Shown piece after piece: positions 9,101 through 19,900 of a DNA stretch of 64,000 nucleotides. The notes beneath the pieces are model-generated. The model worked only from the letters and a program-made list of their open reading frames with translations, did no database searches and was not told the origin of the DNA. How positions within the stretch are numbered: position 1 is the first letter of the stretch; each line of letters opens with the position of its first letter. This stretch comes from CAKMZU01 sp965248335 (lineage in GTDB: Bacteria; Pseudomonadota; Gammaproteobacteria; Pseudomonadales; DT-91). A program made the translations under genes and the position numbers. Where the stretch lies: positions 2,294,001 to 2,358,000 of the forward strand of contig CBDFIY010000003.1 in assembly GCA_965248335.1 (NCBI GenBank), written 5' to 3'.

Positions 9101-11782
9101 GATCGCCTTCGGTAATTTTTCTGAAAAAGTTTTCACCAAATCATCTCCGCCTACCTGAATAGATTTCACTAAACGACTTTCTGATGTAATGGATTTTTCT
9201 TGGTAATGATCTGAGCCTTTCGATAAAACTATGTGACTCGTTATGCCATCAGTACCTTGCGTATTAATGGCCATATATTTCGCTTGCCCTGCCTGTATTC
9301 GCGCAGCACTCGCCAAGATTTGCGTCATACCTTGCGCATTAAAGGTATGGCCGACCTGCTGCTTTGAGCAAAATATTTTTGCATTTGGGTATAGATGGTT
9401 AAAAAGTGCAATTTCTTCGCCATTAGCGGTTTTCGTACAAGCAAGTGAAATATCAATGCCATCAATTTGAGCGGGGGCAAGCACACCTAACGCCTTACCT
9501 GCAGCCTTTTGGCTTGATTCGCCATTTATACCTTGCGCAAAGCCCAACCCATCAATCGCCACCATCCCTTGTGCTCTGGATGCAGGTTTAAGAACAAAAG
9601 CGCCAGCACCTTCACCGGCGAAAAATCCCTCTTGCTCATCAAGCGTTGAGCTTACTGATTGTGCGAGAGGCAAAAATTGTGCACGCAAGAAGATGTTTTC
9701 ATACGAGCCCGCTAAATCAACAGCGGCAATAATAACGGCATCGACATCGGTTGTTTGAAACAAGGTATCAGCAAGCTCTATCGCACGGAATACCGAATTT
9801 TCTTCGGCTGAAACCGTCAATGCGGGGCCACTAAAATCCCAGAGCGAAGAGATTCGTGACGCCATGATATTGCCAATAAAGCTCGTGTATTGGTTGAGGC
9901 CAGCCGAATCGGCCAAAGAACCCTTTAAGCTATCGGTGAATTGCTGTTTCTCATCATCCGTCAGTTGGATGCCCTGCTGCTGCAAACTGGCTTCCACTTG
10001 CGTCGCCATATTAACGCGGCCACGATATTGATGCAGTTCAGGTTCAATGCCCATAGCGACAAGCACGGCAACGTTTTGGCCTTGTTTAAGGTCTGCGCGC
10101 TGCGCAGCATTATCAGCAACTTTCATCATCAACAATTGCTGAGGAATCAAACTGTCATCATCATTCGGTGGAATTTTAAAATGCAGAAAATCCATATCAA
10201 AGGTATCAATGAAGCCACCCTTTGGAGGTTGCTGAATACCTAGAGGTGCTAACATTTCAGGTATTTTTTCAAAGCCTTTCCAGCGCTTTTCTGGTAGAGA
10301 GGTAAAGTTTGATTGGTTTTCAACAATCAATGACTGAAAAGCGCTTAACGAACTAGCCACGCCAAAATAGGCGTCCATCCCGACAATAACCATAGGTTCT
10401 TGCACGTTCAGTGTATGCGTGGACGTTACTGTATCTGAAGCTTCTCGAAATACGAGGTGGGCATTACTCCCACCAAATCCAAATACACTCACAGCAGCCG
10501 TTGCGGGGTGATTTTCTAACGGCCAGTCGGTGATTTCAGTGACAATCTCGGTCGCTGAGAAATACCCATCGGGTGACTGAATCGGATGATTGATATTGAC
10601 CGTTGCAGGAATTTTTCGCGTTTTTAATGCATAAATGCTTTTTATCATGCCGGGCATACCGGCCGCTGTCAGTAGGTGCCCTAAATTCGATTTAACTGAC
10701 CCGATCAGTGGTTTGGTGTCGTGAGACTGAAAAAAGTCCTGCATCGAACTCAATTCAACTTTATCGCCTTTTGGCGTGCCCGTCGCATGACACTCTACAT
10801 AGTCCACTGTAGCTGGAGGCAGCTCAGCATCTTGATAAGCGCGCGCATAAGCTAACACCTGCCCTTTTTTATTAGGGCTGAGTACAAACTCACCTTTCCC
10901 GTCATTACTCAAACCACCGCCTTCAATCACAGCATGAATGGTATCACCGTCTTTTTGTGCATCACTTAATCGCTTAAGCACCAGCATGCCTGCGCCTTCA
11001 CCAGCAAATAAACCTTCAGAATCTTGATCAAAGGGCGCATGCACTTGATTAGCCGGATAGGCATGAAAAATTGAAAACCCCATATGAATAAACATAGGGT
11101 CTGCGGCGCTCACCGCGCCGGCTAACATCATATTGGCCTTACCGGTTTGTAAATAATGACAGGCTAACTGCACGGAATAACACGAGGATGCACAGGCTGC
11201 ATCCAACGAAAAATGACTGCCGCCCAGCCCACAAGCTTGTGCAATCACAGCCGAAGGATAACCAGCAATTAAGCCATTTTCCCTAACGACAGGTTGTTCG
11301 GGTGCAAAAGGTACCACACCAAAGGCAAGCTCTGCTTGCTGTAATGCCGACTCATAAGCTGTGCGATACAAAGGCAAATATAAATGATTAGAACTGCGCG
11401 TAGGAAAAGATAAGTTACCTAATAATACACCGCAATCATCAAGCGGTTGACCCTGCCAGTAACCTGCATGTTTTAATGCCGAACGACTCACTGTCAACGA
11501 GAGTTGAAACAAATCATCCAGTGCCGCAAGCTGTTCTGCCGGTAATAAAAAACCCTGACTCTCAAAGGAAAAATCGCGGATATAACCGCCCTTTAAGCAA
11601 TAAAACTTATCAATATCGCCTTCGTTTCCTCGGTATGCTTCAGGGTCTGCTTGCATATCGTCGCAGGTAACATCGCTCTTCCCTTGCTGTTTATTTAAAA
11701 GACCTTGCCAAAAATCATCCGGTGTCGTGGAACCCGGAAAGACATTGGAGAATCCAATAACGGCAATTTTTTCCTTAATCAT
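6179..11782 (-). CDS. pfaC: PfaC, KS-CLF-DH-DH polyketide-type PUFA synthase subunit
   Basis: The 1867-residue product has the PfaC domain order. The ketosynthase (about residues 1-460) has its active-site Cys in DAACASSC (Cys197) and catalytic His in VECHATGTPKGD and KSNLGHLLTAAG. The chain-length-factor domain (about 465-890) has SAEENS where a ketosynthase has its Cys, so it is not a condensing enzyme itself. Two FabA-like hot-dog dehydratase domains follow, with HFKDDPVMAGSL near residue 1307 and HFHQDPVMPGSL near 1764. The gene starts inside the end of pfaB with an 8-bp overlap (ATGATTAA), which suggests coupled translation. DH2 in such enzymes is thought to set the cis double bonds. Confidence 0.96.
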   Translation of the reverse strand: MIKEKIAVIGFSNVFPGSTTPDDFWQGLLNKQQGKSDVTCDDMQADPEAYRGNEGDIDKFYCLKGGYIRDFSFESQGFLLPAEQLAALDDLFQLSLTVSRSALKHAGYWQGQPLDDCGVLLGNLSFPTRSSNHLYLPLYRTAYESALQQAELAFGVVPFAPEQPVVRENGLIAGYPSAVIAQACGLGGSHFSLDAACASSCYSVQLACHYLQTGKANMMLAGAVSAADPMFIHMGFSIFHAYPANQVHAPFDQDSEGLFAGEGAGMLVLKRLSDAQKDGDTIHAVIEGGGLSNDGKGEFVLSPNKKGQVLAYARAYQDAELPPATVDYVECHATGTPKGDKVELSSMQDFFQSHDTKPLIGSVKSNLGHLLTAAGMPGMIKSIYALKTRKIPATVNINHPIQSPDGYFSATEIVTEITDWPLENHPATAAVSVFGFGGSNAHLVFREASDTVTSTHTLNVQEPMVIVGMDAYFGVASSLSAFQSLIVENQSNFTSLPEKRWKGFEKIPEMLAPLGIQQPPKGGFIDTFDMDFLHFKIPPNDDDSLIPQQLLMMKVADNAAQRADLKQGQNVAVLVAMGIEPELHQYRGRVNMATQVEASLQQQGIQLTDDEKQQFTDSLKGSLADSAGLNQYTSFIGNIMASRISSLWDFSGPALTVSAEENSVFRAIELADTLFQTTDVDAVIIAAVDLAGSYENIFLRAQFLPLAQSVSSTLDEQEGFFAGEGAGAFVLKPASRAQGMVAIDGLGFAQGINGESSQKAAGKALGVLAPAQIDGIDISLACTKTANGEEIALFNHLYPNAKIFCSKQQVGHTFNAQGMTQILASAARIQAGQAKYMAINTQGTDGITSHIVLSKGSDHYQEKSITSESRLVKSIQVGGDDLVKTFSEKLPKAIKHRLKQLLPDVQTETSPLPETNVISETKATKVPKPHDKPLSTSSTSEVFPLFEKLKQQQIKTHQTFLTIRLDAQRQISQALTGGIRENTLVGGTTPRNTTVTFSSPASTGDLVLTERFTQPKQVIFDQAALVEFAEGDIGNVFGEEYRVIDQYSRRVRLPTSDYLLVTRVTDLDATVNEYKPSYMATEYDIPVDAPFLVDGQIPWSVSVESGQCDLMLISYIGIDFKSKGERVYRLLDCELTFLEDIAFGGQTLRYEIHIDSYARNGEQLLFFFHYDCYVEGKKVLIMRGGCAGFFTDEELSEGKGVIHTEEDKAELANAQKQTFTPFIANTKTQYSYQDMMKLVQGDISGCFGANYDQGAKNPSLKFSSEKFLMIEEVQSIDPTGGHWGLGVLIGRKRLEPHHWYFPCHFKDDPVMAGSLMSEGCGQLAMFFMLWLGMHKDMRNARFQPVHGASQKVRCRGQVTPQSNDLFYRLEVTKISMTPNPIIHANIDIILDGKVVVDFKNLAVQIKEQAEDSPYARQLVGLNVDEKASHTPLAVNESVQKDETGKQPFKNLQAPLMWVETDGAAPMVKGVKPIKHVEAPIAAGQNNTPDSLPFTPWHLFEFATGDIAKCFGDEYAVYHGRIPPRTPCGDLQLVTEVVAVEGKRHDLKKPSSCLAHYQVPDDAWYFSKNTYPDYMPYSVMMEIALQPNGFISGYMGTTLVYPEKDLFFRNLDGTGELIKDIDLRGKTIVNDSKMLSTSMAGGSIIQSFSFDLSADGETFYRGTAVFGYFSNEALTNQLGIDNGELTQPWFANKSGFDKKIIDLQDQSQPFYQVSASQPHYRLCQGQLNFLDQVTVVKEGGEFGKGYLLGERTIDPSDWFFRYHFHQDPVMPGSLGVEAMVELLKVFALEQDLGAEFKNPRFVAPLTTVKWKYRGQITPTNRTMSVDVHIKSVERIDGQVVILGDANLSKDNLRIYQVFDIALAIEEAD

Positions 11783-13964
11783 GCACTAAAACCTTATTCA
11801 GGGAACCACTGTAGAGACAGCTTAAATCAATGGGCACGCCGTGACTGACGATTTTCGCAAGCGCCCGCAACAGTGTTAATTCATCAGAAGAGCCTTTCGC
11901 ATTGACGCACAGGCTCGTCGTGTTTTTATCAGGTAATATTTTATCCACCCAACTTGATAACGATCGTCCTGGGCCCATTTCAATAAAAACATTGGCACCT
12001 TTGTTATGCAGTGCATTAATCAGACGAGGAAAATCGACAGACTTGCACAAGCAGGTGGCAATGCTATGCGCTATTGCTTTTTGAAATTGAGGAACGGGCA
12101 AGTAACAAGAGGATGAATAGATTTGGGTCGGTATTTTGTCGTTGACAGCAAGGTCGTACAAGGTTGTCATCGCACCGTAATCGTTTTCAGCCGGCGGACT
12201 ATGGATTGCATTGGCTATCCCGAGATTCATGCCTTTTACGCCAAGCCGCTTGAGCAACTCACGGCAATCATCGGGGTGCCCACCAATGATCAAATTATCC
12301 TGCGTATTTATAATCGTACAATACACACGCGCCAAGCCTTCGCTGGCTGCGTCTACTTCTGCTTGCGTAGCACGAATACTGAAAGTTTGCCAGCTATTAT
12401 CACTATCATTATTAAGACTTTTACCCCAAGCATCATCCAAAGCCAATAATTCACCGGACAGTCGGCGCGTAAAAGTATGCGAATTTTCAAGGCGTTCTCC
12501 CATCAGTGCAGGCTCTTGCCACACATCCAGTGCTGCAAACATACTGACCTCACCCATGCTGTAACCGGCGGCGAAATCGGCGCTCACCTTAAATACATCT
12601 CGAAATATCGCCGTATAAACACAGCTATAAGCCACACCGCATTCGGCCATTTCAGCAAGATTAAGCCGCAATGCATTCTCTAACGCCTTTGTCTCTTTAA
12701 AGGTGATCGGCGTGAGAGATTTTGGATGTAGCCTGTGATCTTTGAGGCTGTTGCCTAAATCATAGGTTTTCGCTTCCATCAGCGGCCAAAGTGCAGGAAA
12801 CAAGCGGAACAACGCACGACCTAAACCGATATAGCTTGCGCCAATACCCGGATACATAAAACACACACCGCAAGGGTTGGGCGCGGCGGTAAAATAACTG
12901 CCTTTCGGCGTTTTCCAGTCGCCGCCTTGTGTCAAGGCTTGAGAGACGCCGACCTTGGCAAGCGCTATCTCATGAATAAGCGAGGCCATGCTATCAGCAA
13001 TCAGCGATAACCGTAGCGGCTTACTGGCACCGAATTGCACGAAGGCTTCTCTCGCTATATCTGCAAGTGCTTGATCGACATCGATACTGTCAAGTTTAGC
13101 CATTAATGCATCGACGTTATCGGCTGAAAAAAGGCAGAGTTTCTCTTTTGATAACGCAAAAAAACCATTGGGGCGGTCGTTACTCTCGGGTTCCTCAACC
13201 GTAAACAATATGGGTTGTTCTAACAGATGACCTTCAGTGAGAGACATCGCAGCAAAACGTTTATCATGAGAAAACCAAGGCACGCTGTTTTGCTGAGTAA
13301 TAAAATTGACGGGTAAATCTTGTGGCCATATTGATGCATCTTGCACCAAAGGAAAATATCGCTGATAAGCCGCTAGCGTTATTTTAACCAGCCGCAACAA
13401 GTCATTAAACGTTGTAGGCATATTTGGGAAACTATCGAGCCTACTAAGAGTCACCGAGGGTGAATGCGACAAGGCATTCACGGCCTTATCTGTAAGCACA
13501 TCGGGCGTCGTTTCCAATAAGCCAATCTGCGTCAGCCGTTCGGTATCATGCCAATCAATCTGGGCCAGCAGGCCAAAGTTAGCCGCGTGCTTATCCACAC
13601 TCAACGCTAAACAGGCAATGCCTTCATGGGAAAACGTGGCAATGATATGCGTTTCATGATCGCTGAGCGTGGTGAGTGCCTCGACCAAAGAAAGCTTTTG
13701 CACATAATGTTTGAAATGCGTAGGCTCAGGCAGTGGCAGATCAGATAATGCCAAATCAGACAACACTGTCAAGCAGGTTGCTGATATATCGAGACAAAAT
13801 CGTTTCGCCAACGCCAGCGCTTGCTTCTCTAGCGCCTCAAATCCATAAATTTGATCCGTTGCTTGCTCAAAATCCTCCCCAGTGAACAAACAACGATCAA
13901 AAGCATCGATACCCTTGCAACCTAATACGGTAACATCAAAACCAACAATGGCTTGCGCCTTCAT
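11775..13964 (-). CDS. pfaB: PfaB, acyltransferase subunit of the PUFA synthase
   Basis: The 729-residue product fits PfaB. The N-terminal half is a degenerate ketosynthase-like region without a recognisable active-site Cys. The C-terminal half is an acyltransferase domain with the nucleophile motif GYSMGEVSMFA near residue 468, the upstream oxyanion region FMYPGIGASYIGLGRALF, and the late motif VFIEMGPGRSLSSWV. In EPA and DHA producers PfaB influences which product is released. Its presence argues for an EPA/DHA-type system, but the product cannot be read from sequence. It lies 9 bp after pfaA and overlaps pfaC by 8 bp. Confidence 0.93.
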   Translation of the reverse strand: MKAQAIVGFDVTVLGCKGIDAFDRCLFTGEDFEQATDQIYGFEALEKQALALAKRFCLDISATCLTVLSDLALSDLPLPEPTHFKHYVQKLSLVEALTTLSDHETHIIATFSHEGIACLALSVDKHAANFGLLAQIDWHDTERLTQIGLLETTPDVLTDKAVNALSHSPSVTLSRLDSFPNMPTTFNDLLRLVKITLAAYQRYFPLVQDASIWPQDLPVNFITQQNSVPWFSHDKRFAAMSLTEGHLLEQPILFTVEEPESNDRPNGFFALSKEKLCLFSADNVDALMAKLDSIDVDQALADIAREAFVQFGASKPLRLSLIADSMASLIHEIALAKVGVSQALTQGGDWKTPKGSYFTAAPNPCGVCFMYPGIGASYIGLGRALFRLFPALWPLMEAKTYDLGNSLKDHRLHPKSLTPITFKETKALENALRLNLAEMAECGVAYSCVYTAIFRDVFKVSADFAAGYSMGEVSMFAALDVWQEPALMGERLENSHTFTRRLSGELLALDDAWGKSLNNDSDNSWQTFSIRATQAEVDAASEGLARVYCTIINTQDNLIIGGHPDDCRELLKRLGVKGMNLGIANAIHSPPAENDYGAMTTLYDLAVNDKIPTQIYSSSCYLPVPQFQKAIAHSIATCLCKSVDFPRLINALHNKGANVFIEMGPGRSLSSWVDKILPDKNTTSLCVNAKGSSDELTLLRALAKIVSHGVPIDLSCLYSGSLNKVLVHD

Positions 13965-13973
13965 GTTATACCC

Positions 13974-16900
13974 TTAAGCGGCACTAAAGAGTGTATTAAG
14001 CCGCTCGCTAATGGTTACTTCCGCTGCCTCTATATCGGCAATCAAGGTGTCATTGGCATCCACTAATTGGATGTTAGCTTTTAGGCTACGCTTACTCGAT
14101 TCAGCCACCTCTAACGAGACGTAAAAGCTCTCGCCCACTTCAACTTCACGATAACTTTTCCAGCTTGCGGTTGCACTCGGCAAACTACCCATACCAAGAT
14201 GCTTACGCACCCAGATGAGCATCGCCTGATAAGCGACATCATTAGCAAATACATTACTTTGCGCCAGTGGAAATTCACCGGCCTTCTCAGTTGCAACGAA
14301 GGGTACCTTGCAGCGTAATAACAACCCGTTTTTATCGAGCTTCAAAATTTGCTCTACTACCTGCAAGCTTTCGCCGTGAAACAGCGTACCGTCTTTATAA
14401 AGTTCAGCAGCGCAGGTTGCATCCGTATCATCGGTAATAAGGTTCACCGTAGAAACTTCAACAGGGAGTACTTCATGCACCATTTCAACACGTGCAGAAT
14501 AGTGTTTGACCTTCCCTGATGCAATCGATACATCAATGAGCAGCCTTTCCGATTCCTCATCAACAAGGGTTAGGTGAATGTCATAACGATCAGACACGTT
14601 CTCATCAATCACAATACCTTTAAGCAATTTATAATCACTTAACCCTTGATAACGGAAACCCTTATATTGGTTTTCAACCGCATCCGCCATCCACGCAATG
14701 GCACAAACGGTTGGCAATACCTGCTTACCGCCAATAACATGATCTTGTAACAGAGGATTATTCTTTGGGTTAAAGCACTTTTGTAAGGTCACGGATTCAG
14801 GATGTTTCGTATCCTTTTGCACCTTCATTGAATTTCCGATAACAATCGTCACACTACGATTATCCGCCGCTTGCATTTCATGCAACAAGATTGCCGCACC
14901 GGTATCTTGCGGGATGATATCCACACCACGCAACGCAAACATTTTTTTGATTTCAGGTGTTACCATGCCGCCATCCCAAGGCCCCCAATTCATACTCAAT
15001 ACTTGTGTGTGTGGGTGAGCAGACTTAAAACTCAACGCAGCTTTGTTAAGCACTTCATTAGCCATCGCATAATCCGACTGCCCTGGGTTGCCGTAAAACC
15101 CCGCAGCCGATGAGAACATCACTAAATACCGTAATTTGTCAGCATCTACCACAGACAATAAAGCTTGCAGCCCTAACACCTTGGTATCCATGACAGACTT
15201 GTACTCTTCAAGTGTCTTGTCCTGAATGTATTTATCGGCCAATACGCCTGCGCCATGAATAATACCCGTCACCGAGCCTTTTTCTTTAACTATTAGCGCT
15301 AAAGCTGCCGATAATGCCTCGCTATCCGTAACATCAACACTGAGGTAATCAGCTCTGGCACCCGTTTTCTTAATGGCTGCCAATGTATCACTCACCTCTC
15401 GATTGGCTAAAACAGGGCGAATCGTTTTTTGCACCAATACTGGCGTCGGTTTCTTGCCACTGATTTTTATTTCTGCAATCGCCGCAGCTTGCAATGCTGC
15501 TTCGGCCACACCTTGCGCCCAAGCAGGCTCTTCAGTATGCGTTGATCGGCCAAGTAAAATAAAGTGCGCCGCTGATTGCTCAGCAATGGCTTTTACACAG
15601 GTTGCGGTCACGCCTTTAGCACCACCACTGACCAGAAAAACATTATCCTTGCCAATGGGTTGCTGCGCTAAAGCAAAACTATCGGTTTTTTCTGCACTGA
15701 CCGTAAAGCGTTTACCCTGCTTAATACCAATTTCAACGGTTTCGGTTTCTGCATCAAGCAATTCATCCATAATGGCTTTGCCCGATAATGAACCATCGCC
15801 ATCAATCGCCCGACAAAACACCTCTGGCCATTCCTGATCCAGTGTTTTTGTCAAGCCCGCTACGCCACCTTGTATAAAATCGATCGGGTTGTTATTTAAA
15901 CCAAACTCTCCGCCAAGTTTTGTCACCGTGATAAAGAAAGCACGTGCATCCATTTTATTTTCTAACTGTAACGATTTGGCAACCGAGAAAACAAAAGTAA
16001 GTGCTTCGTTGCTTTGCTGAGTAAAGTGAAATTTATCCACGGCGGTCTCAGGCTGAAGCACAATACAGCCCGTCAGTGAGAGTGTCGGTATATCGTTACT
16101 TTCGACTTTTTTAGCTTGCGGGTGTGGATGTTGTTGGTCGATCCATGCAGGGATCAATAAATACACATCGCTGCCTGCAGCAATAAATTGCTCAGATAAA
16201 TCCGTTGATAGTGACGACCCGTCATCAACAATTAGTACCCGATGGTTTTCAGCCGACTGCTTCAGTTGCTTGATCGAGGGTAGCGGTTTCAGCACGGCTA
16301 TGGCGGTGGAAATCTGTGACTGAGCTTCCACCTGTTGTGACTTTTTTACAGCATTACTCTCATTGGCTTCAACACTACTTGCTGCAGAGGTATCAGCAAA
16401 ATACTGCACAATAGCTTTTAGCGTACGCATTGCCGAAAGGGCTTCGGGGTCGGCTTCTGGCAAAGTCGGCAAGGCATCTTGCACGCCGCCAAGGATCTCG
16501 ACACGCTTGATAGAATCAATGCCTAAGTCGGCTTCCATGTCCATGTCGAGCTCTAACATTTCTGCGGGGTAGCCGGTTTTCTCAGAGACAACCGCAATGA
16601 GTGTTTCCGTCAGTACGCTTTCTGAAACAGCGTTTTGACTAGTTACGGGCGACTCTTCTTCAGAAGCCTGCGGTGCGCCATCTGGCTGCAAATACTCAGC
16701 AATTTGCGCTAAGGTACGCATGTCGCTCATCGCCTCTGGGTCAATTTCAATGCTTATTGGCATTTCATCTTGTACGGCACCTAAAATCTCAACGCGTTTA
16801 ATCGAATCAATGCCTAAATCGGCTTCAAGATCCATATCCGCTTCAATCATTGATTCAGGGTAACCGGTTTTTTCGGCAACAATTTTGCGCATCAATGCGT

Positions 16901-19900
16901 GAAGATCACTACCGACTGGGGCTTGAGTTTGCTCATTCCCGAGAGGGTGAGCAGGTGTTTCTTGTGGTGCTTTTGAGCCGATATACTGGCTGATCTCACC
17001 CAGTGTTCTAAGCTCTGCGAGCGCTTCTGGCTCAAGTTCGGGCAGGCCTTCAATCTGATCCTGCACTTGGCCTAAGATTTCAACACGCTTGATGGAATCA
17101 ATGCCTAAATCAGCTTCCATATCCATACTGGCATCCAGCATATCCACGGGATAGCCGGTTTTATCCGCCACAACTTTCATGACTTCGGACTCTATATCAA
17201 GCACTGTGGATACGACATTACTGACTGTCGTTTGGCCACTTTGCGGCATTTTGCTGCCGATATGCGCGCTGATCTGCCCGAGGGTACGTAATTCGGCTAA
17301 CTCTTCAGGGTTCAGTTCAGGAAGGTTTGGCAGTTGATCTTGAATTTGCCCTAAAATTTCGACGCGTTTAATCGAATCAATGCCTAAATCAGCCTCCATA
17401 TCCATTTCGGCATCAAGCATATCCACGGGATAACCGGTTTTATCAGCAACCACTTGCATCATCACTTGATCAATATCAATCGCTACTGTCTCGGAGAGTA
17501 CTGGCTCAGCTGTTGTGATCGCGGCCTGTACCGGCTCTGGTCGACTCAACGTTTTTGTCACTGGCGCCTTAGCAGGTTCAGTGCTGGCTGACTTAACTTC
17601 ACTCACGCCTGAATTGGTTACTGCTGTAGGTGTTGAGAGTTGCTGTTTGGGCGATGACAGCTGCGGCTCCACACTTGCAGGCCTTGAGACTAACGAGTTA
17701 TGGGTTGATTTCGTTGCGCTATGCAAAGCTTGAGTTTGTAAAAAAGTTTCGTGCACTTGAAGGGTTTGCGTTTGGTAATCATTTAATTTCTCAATTAAAT
17801 GCTGTAAATCAGTGGGAATATTGCCTTGGTGCTGCGATACCACCTGATTAACCGTCTTCATATATTCCAGCGGCGATTGCATAAAGGTTTCGTGTACCTT
17901 TAACAAATCTGACTGGTGTTGTAATACGTCATCAACCTGATTGACGGCAACAGACGGTTGTTGCGTGATAGATGCATGATCAGAAACGTTATTCACCAAA
18001 ACCTTTGAATCCTTAATGACTTTTTCAACTTCTACAATTTTTTCAACTTCAACGATCTTTTCAACAACACTCGGCTCAGATTGCTTAAGCGTAAAACCAT
18101 CATTCAGTGCATCATCAAAGCTCTTTTTCGTTTTTTCACTCACAAAACTTGCGGCATTCAGTTTCATTGCCATCGGTGACATTTTACGTGGCGATAGAGG
18201 CATTTCCTTAGCACTTTGCCTATCAAATGCCGACAAATCAAAACCCAATACCTGTAATTGACAGAACGCTTTCATGAGTTCGTCATGGTCATTTTTCTTG
18301 CTATTTCCGCCAACCGATATCACCTGAACATCTTTATCTTTCAAAATACTGTCAGTCAGTTTCGCTAATACATTTTTAGGGCCAAACTCGATGAAAACAC
18401 GCACGCCTGCGGCATAAAGGCCTTCTATCTGTTTGACAAACTCAACTGGCTGCAAAATTTGTTTTTTAAGCTGAGTTTTTATTGCATCGGGCGACGCATC
18501 ATACGCTTCGCCGGTACTGTTAGCAAAAACATCAAATTGTGGGATTTGAAATTGGACAGCATCAATTGCCTTCGCAAATGGCGCTTGTGCATGCCCAACC
18601 AATGGCGTGTGAAAAGCTGCTGAAACGGGCAATGATATCGCTTTGATCTTCTGATCGGTGAACAGGGTTTTCACTTGCGCAATAGCGTCCGTTTCTCCAG
18701 CAACAACCACCTGATCATAGGCATTAATATTCGCAATGCTTACACCCGAAATCCCTTCGAGAATTTTAGCCACCCGTGCTTTATCAGCAATGACTGCCAA
18801 CATGGCTCCTGCGTCAAAACTTGCATCTTCAGGTGCTTTCATCGCTGCACCACGCGCACGCGCCAGTTGAAAAAAGTCTGCCTTTGACAGCACGCCTGCG
18901 GCATAAAGTGCCGTTAACTCACCAAAACTGTGCCCAGCACTAAAATCAACGGACAAACCGGCTTCAACAAAGGCATCAAACATCGATGCACTGAGCAAAC
19001 CAATGGCAGGTTGTGCATATTGCGTTTGACGAAGTACTTCTTCCTGCGCGTTTTTAGCCGTTTTATCGAAAACAGGATTAGGGTAAATCAGGGAAGATAA
19101 CAAGGTATCACCAGCCTCGTTAAAGACAGCATCCAATGCCTCAGACTGCGTTAAAAAACGTGCGTCATTAACAAGAATATCTTTACCCATATTCACGTAT
19201 TGTGAGCCTTGACCTGAAAAAAGTGCCGCTGTTTTCGCTTTTGGTAAAGCTTCTGAACGATAAAACACACCGCTTGGCAATGCCCATGCCTGCTTTTCCG
19301 TAGCGAATTGCTTAAGTGCTTTTTTAAGCGCAGATTTTGCTTCAATGGCATTTTTTGCAACAAGCCCTAAACGGTGATCAGCATCGCCCTGAATGCCGCT
19401 TGAGGCAAGCAGCTGATTGAAAGCGAACTCAGCGGTATCACTACTTAGTGCCTGAAGCTGTGACTCACACGACTGGATCAAACCCGCTTTATCTTTCGCA
19501 GAAATAAGCAACGATTGACTCACCGTTTGCAAGCGGTAAGCGGAAGTATCTTTGGTGTATTCCTCTAAAACAAAATGGAAATTGGTGCCACCAAAGCCAA
19601 AGGAACTCACACCTGCACGTCGCGGCTCACCGTTTTTCTTTTTAAACCAAGGGCGCGTTTCAGTATTGAGATAGAAAGGTGAATCTTCGATACCCAGCGC
19701 ATCACTGGGCTTATCAATGTTAATCGTTGGCGGGAGCACTTTGTGATGCAAGGCAAGCGCAGCCTTAATCATACCGGCAGCGCCTGCTGATGCTTTGGTA
19801 TGCCCTACTTGTGATTTCACAGACCCTAAAGCAATGTGTTGTTTTTCATCACTACTCAAGGAAAACGTTTCACGTAAACCACCGAATTCAGCGGCGTCGC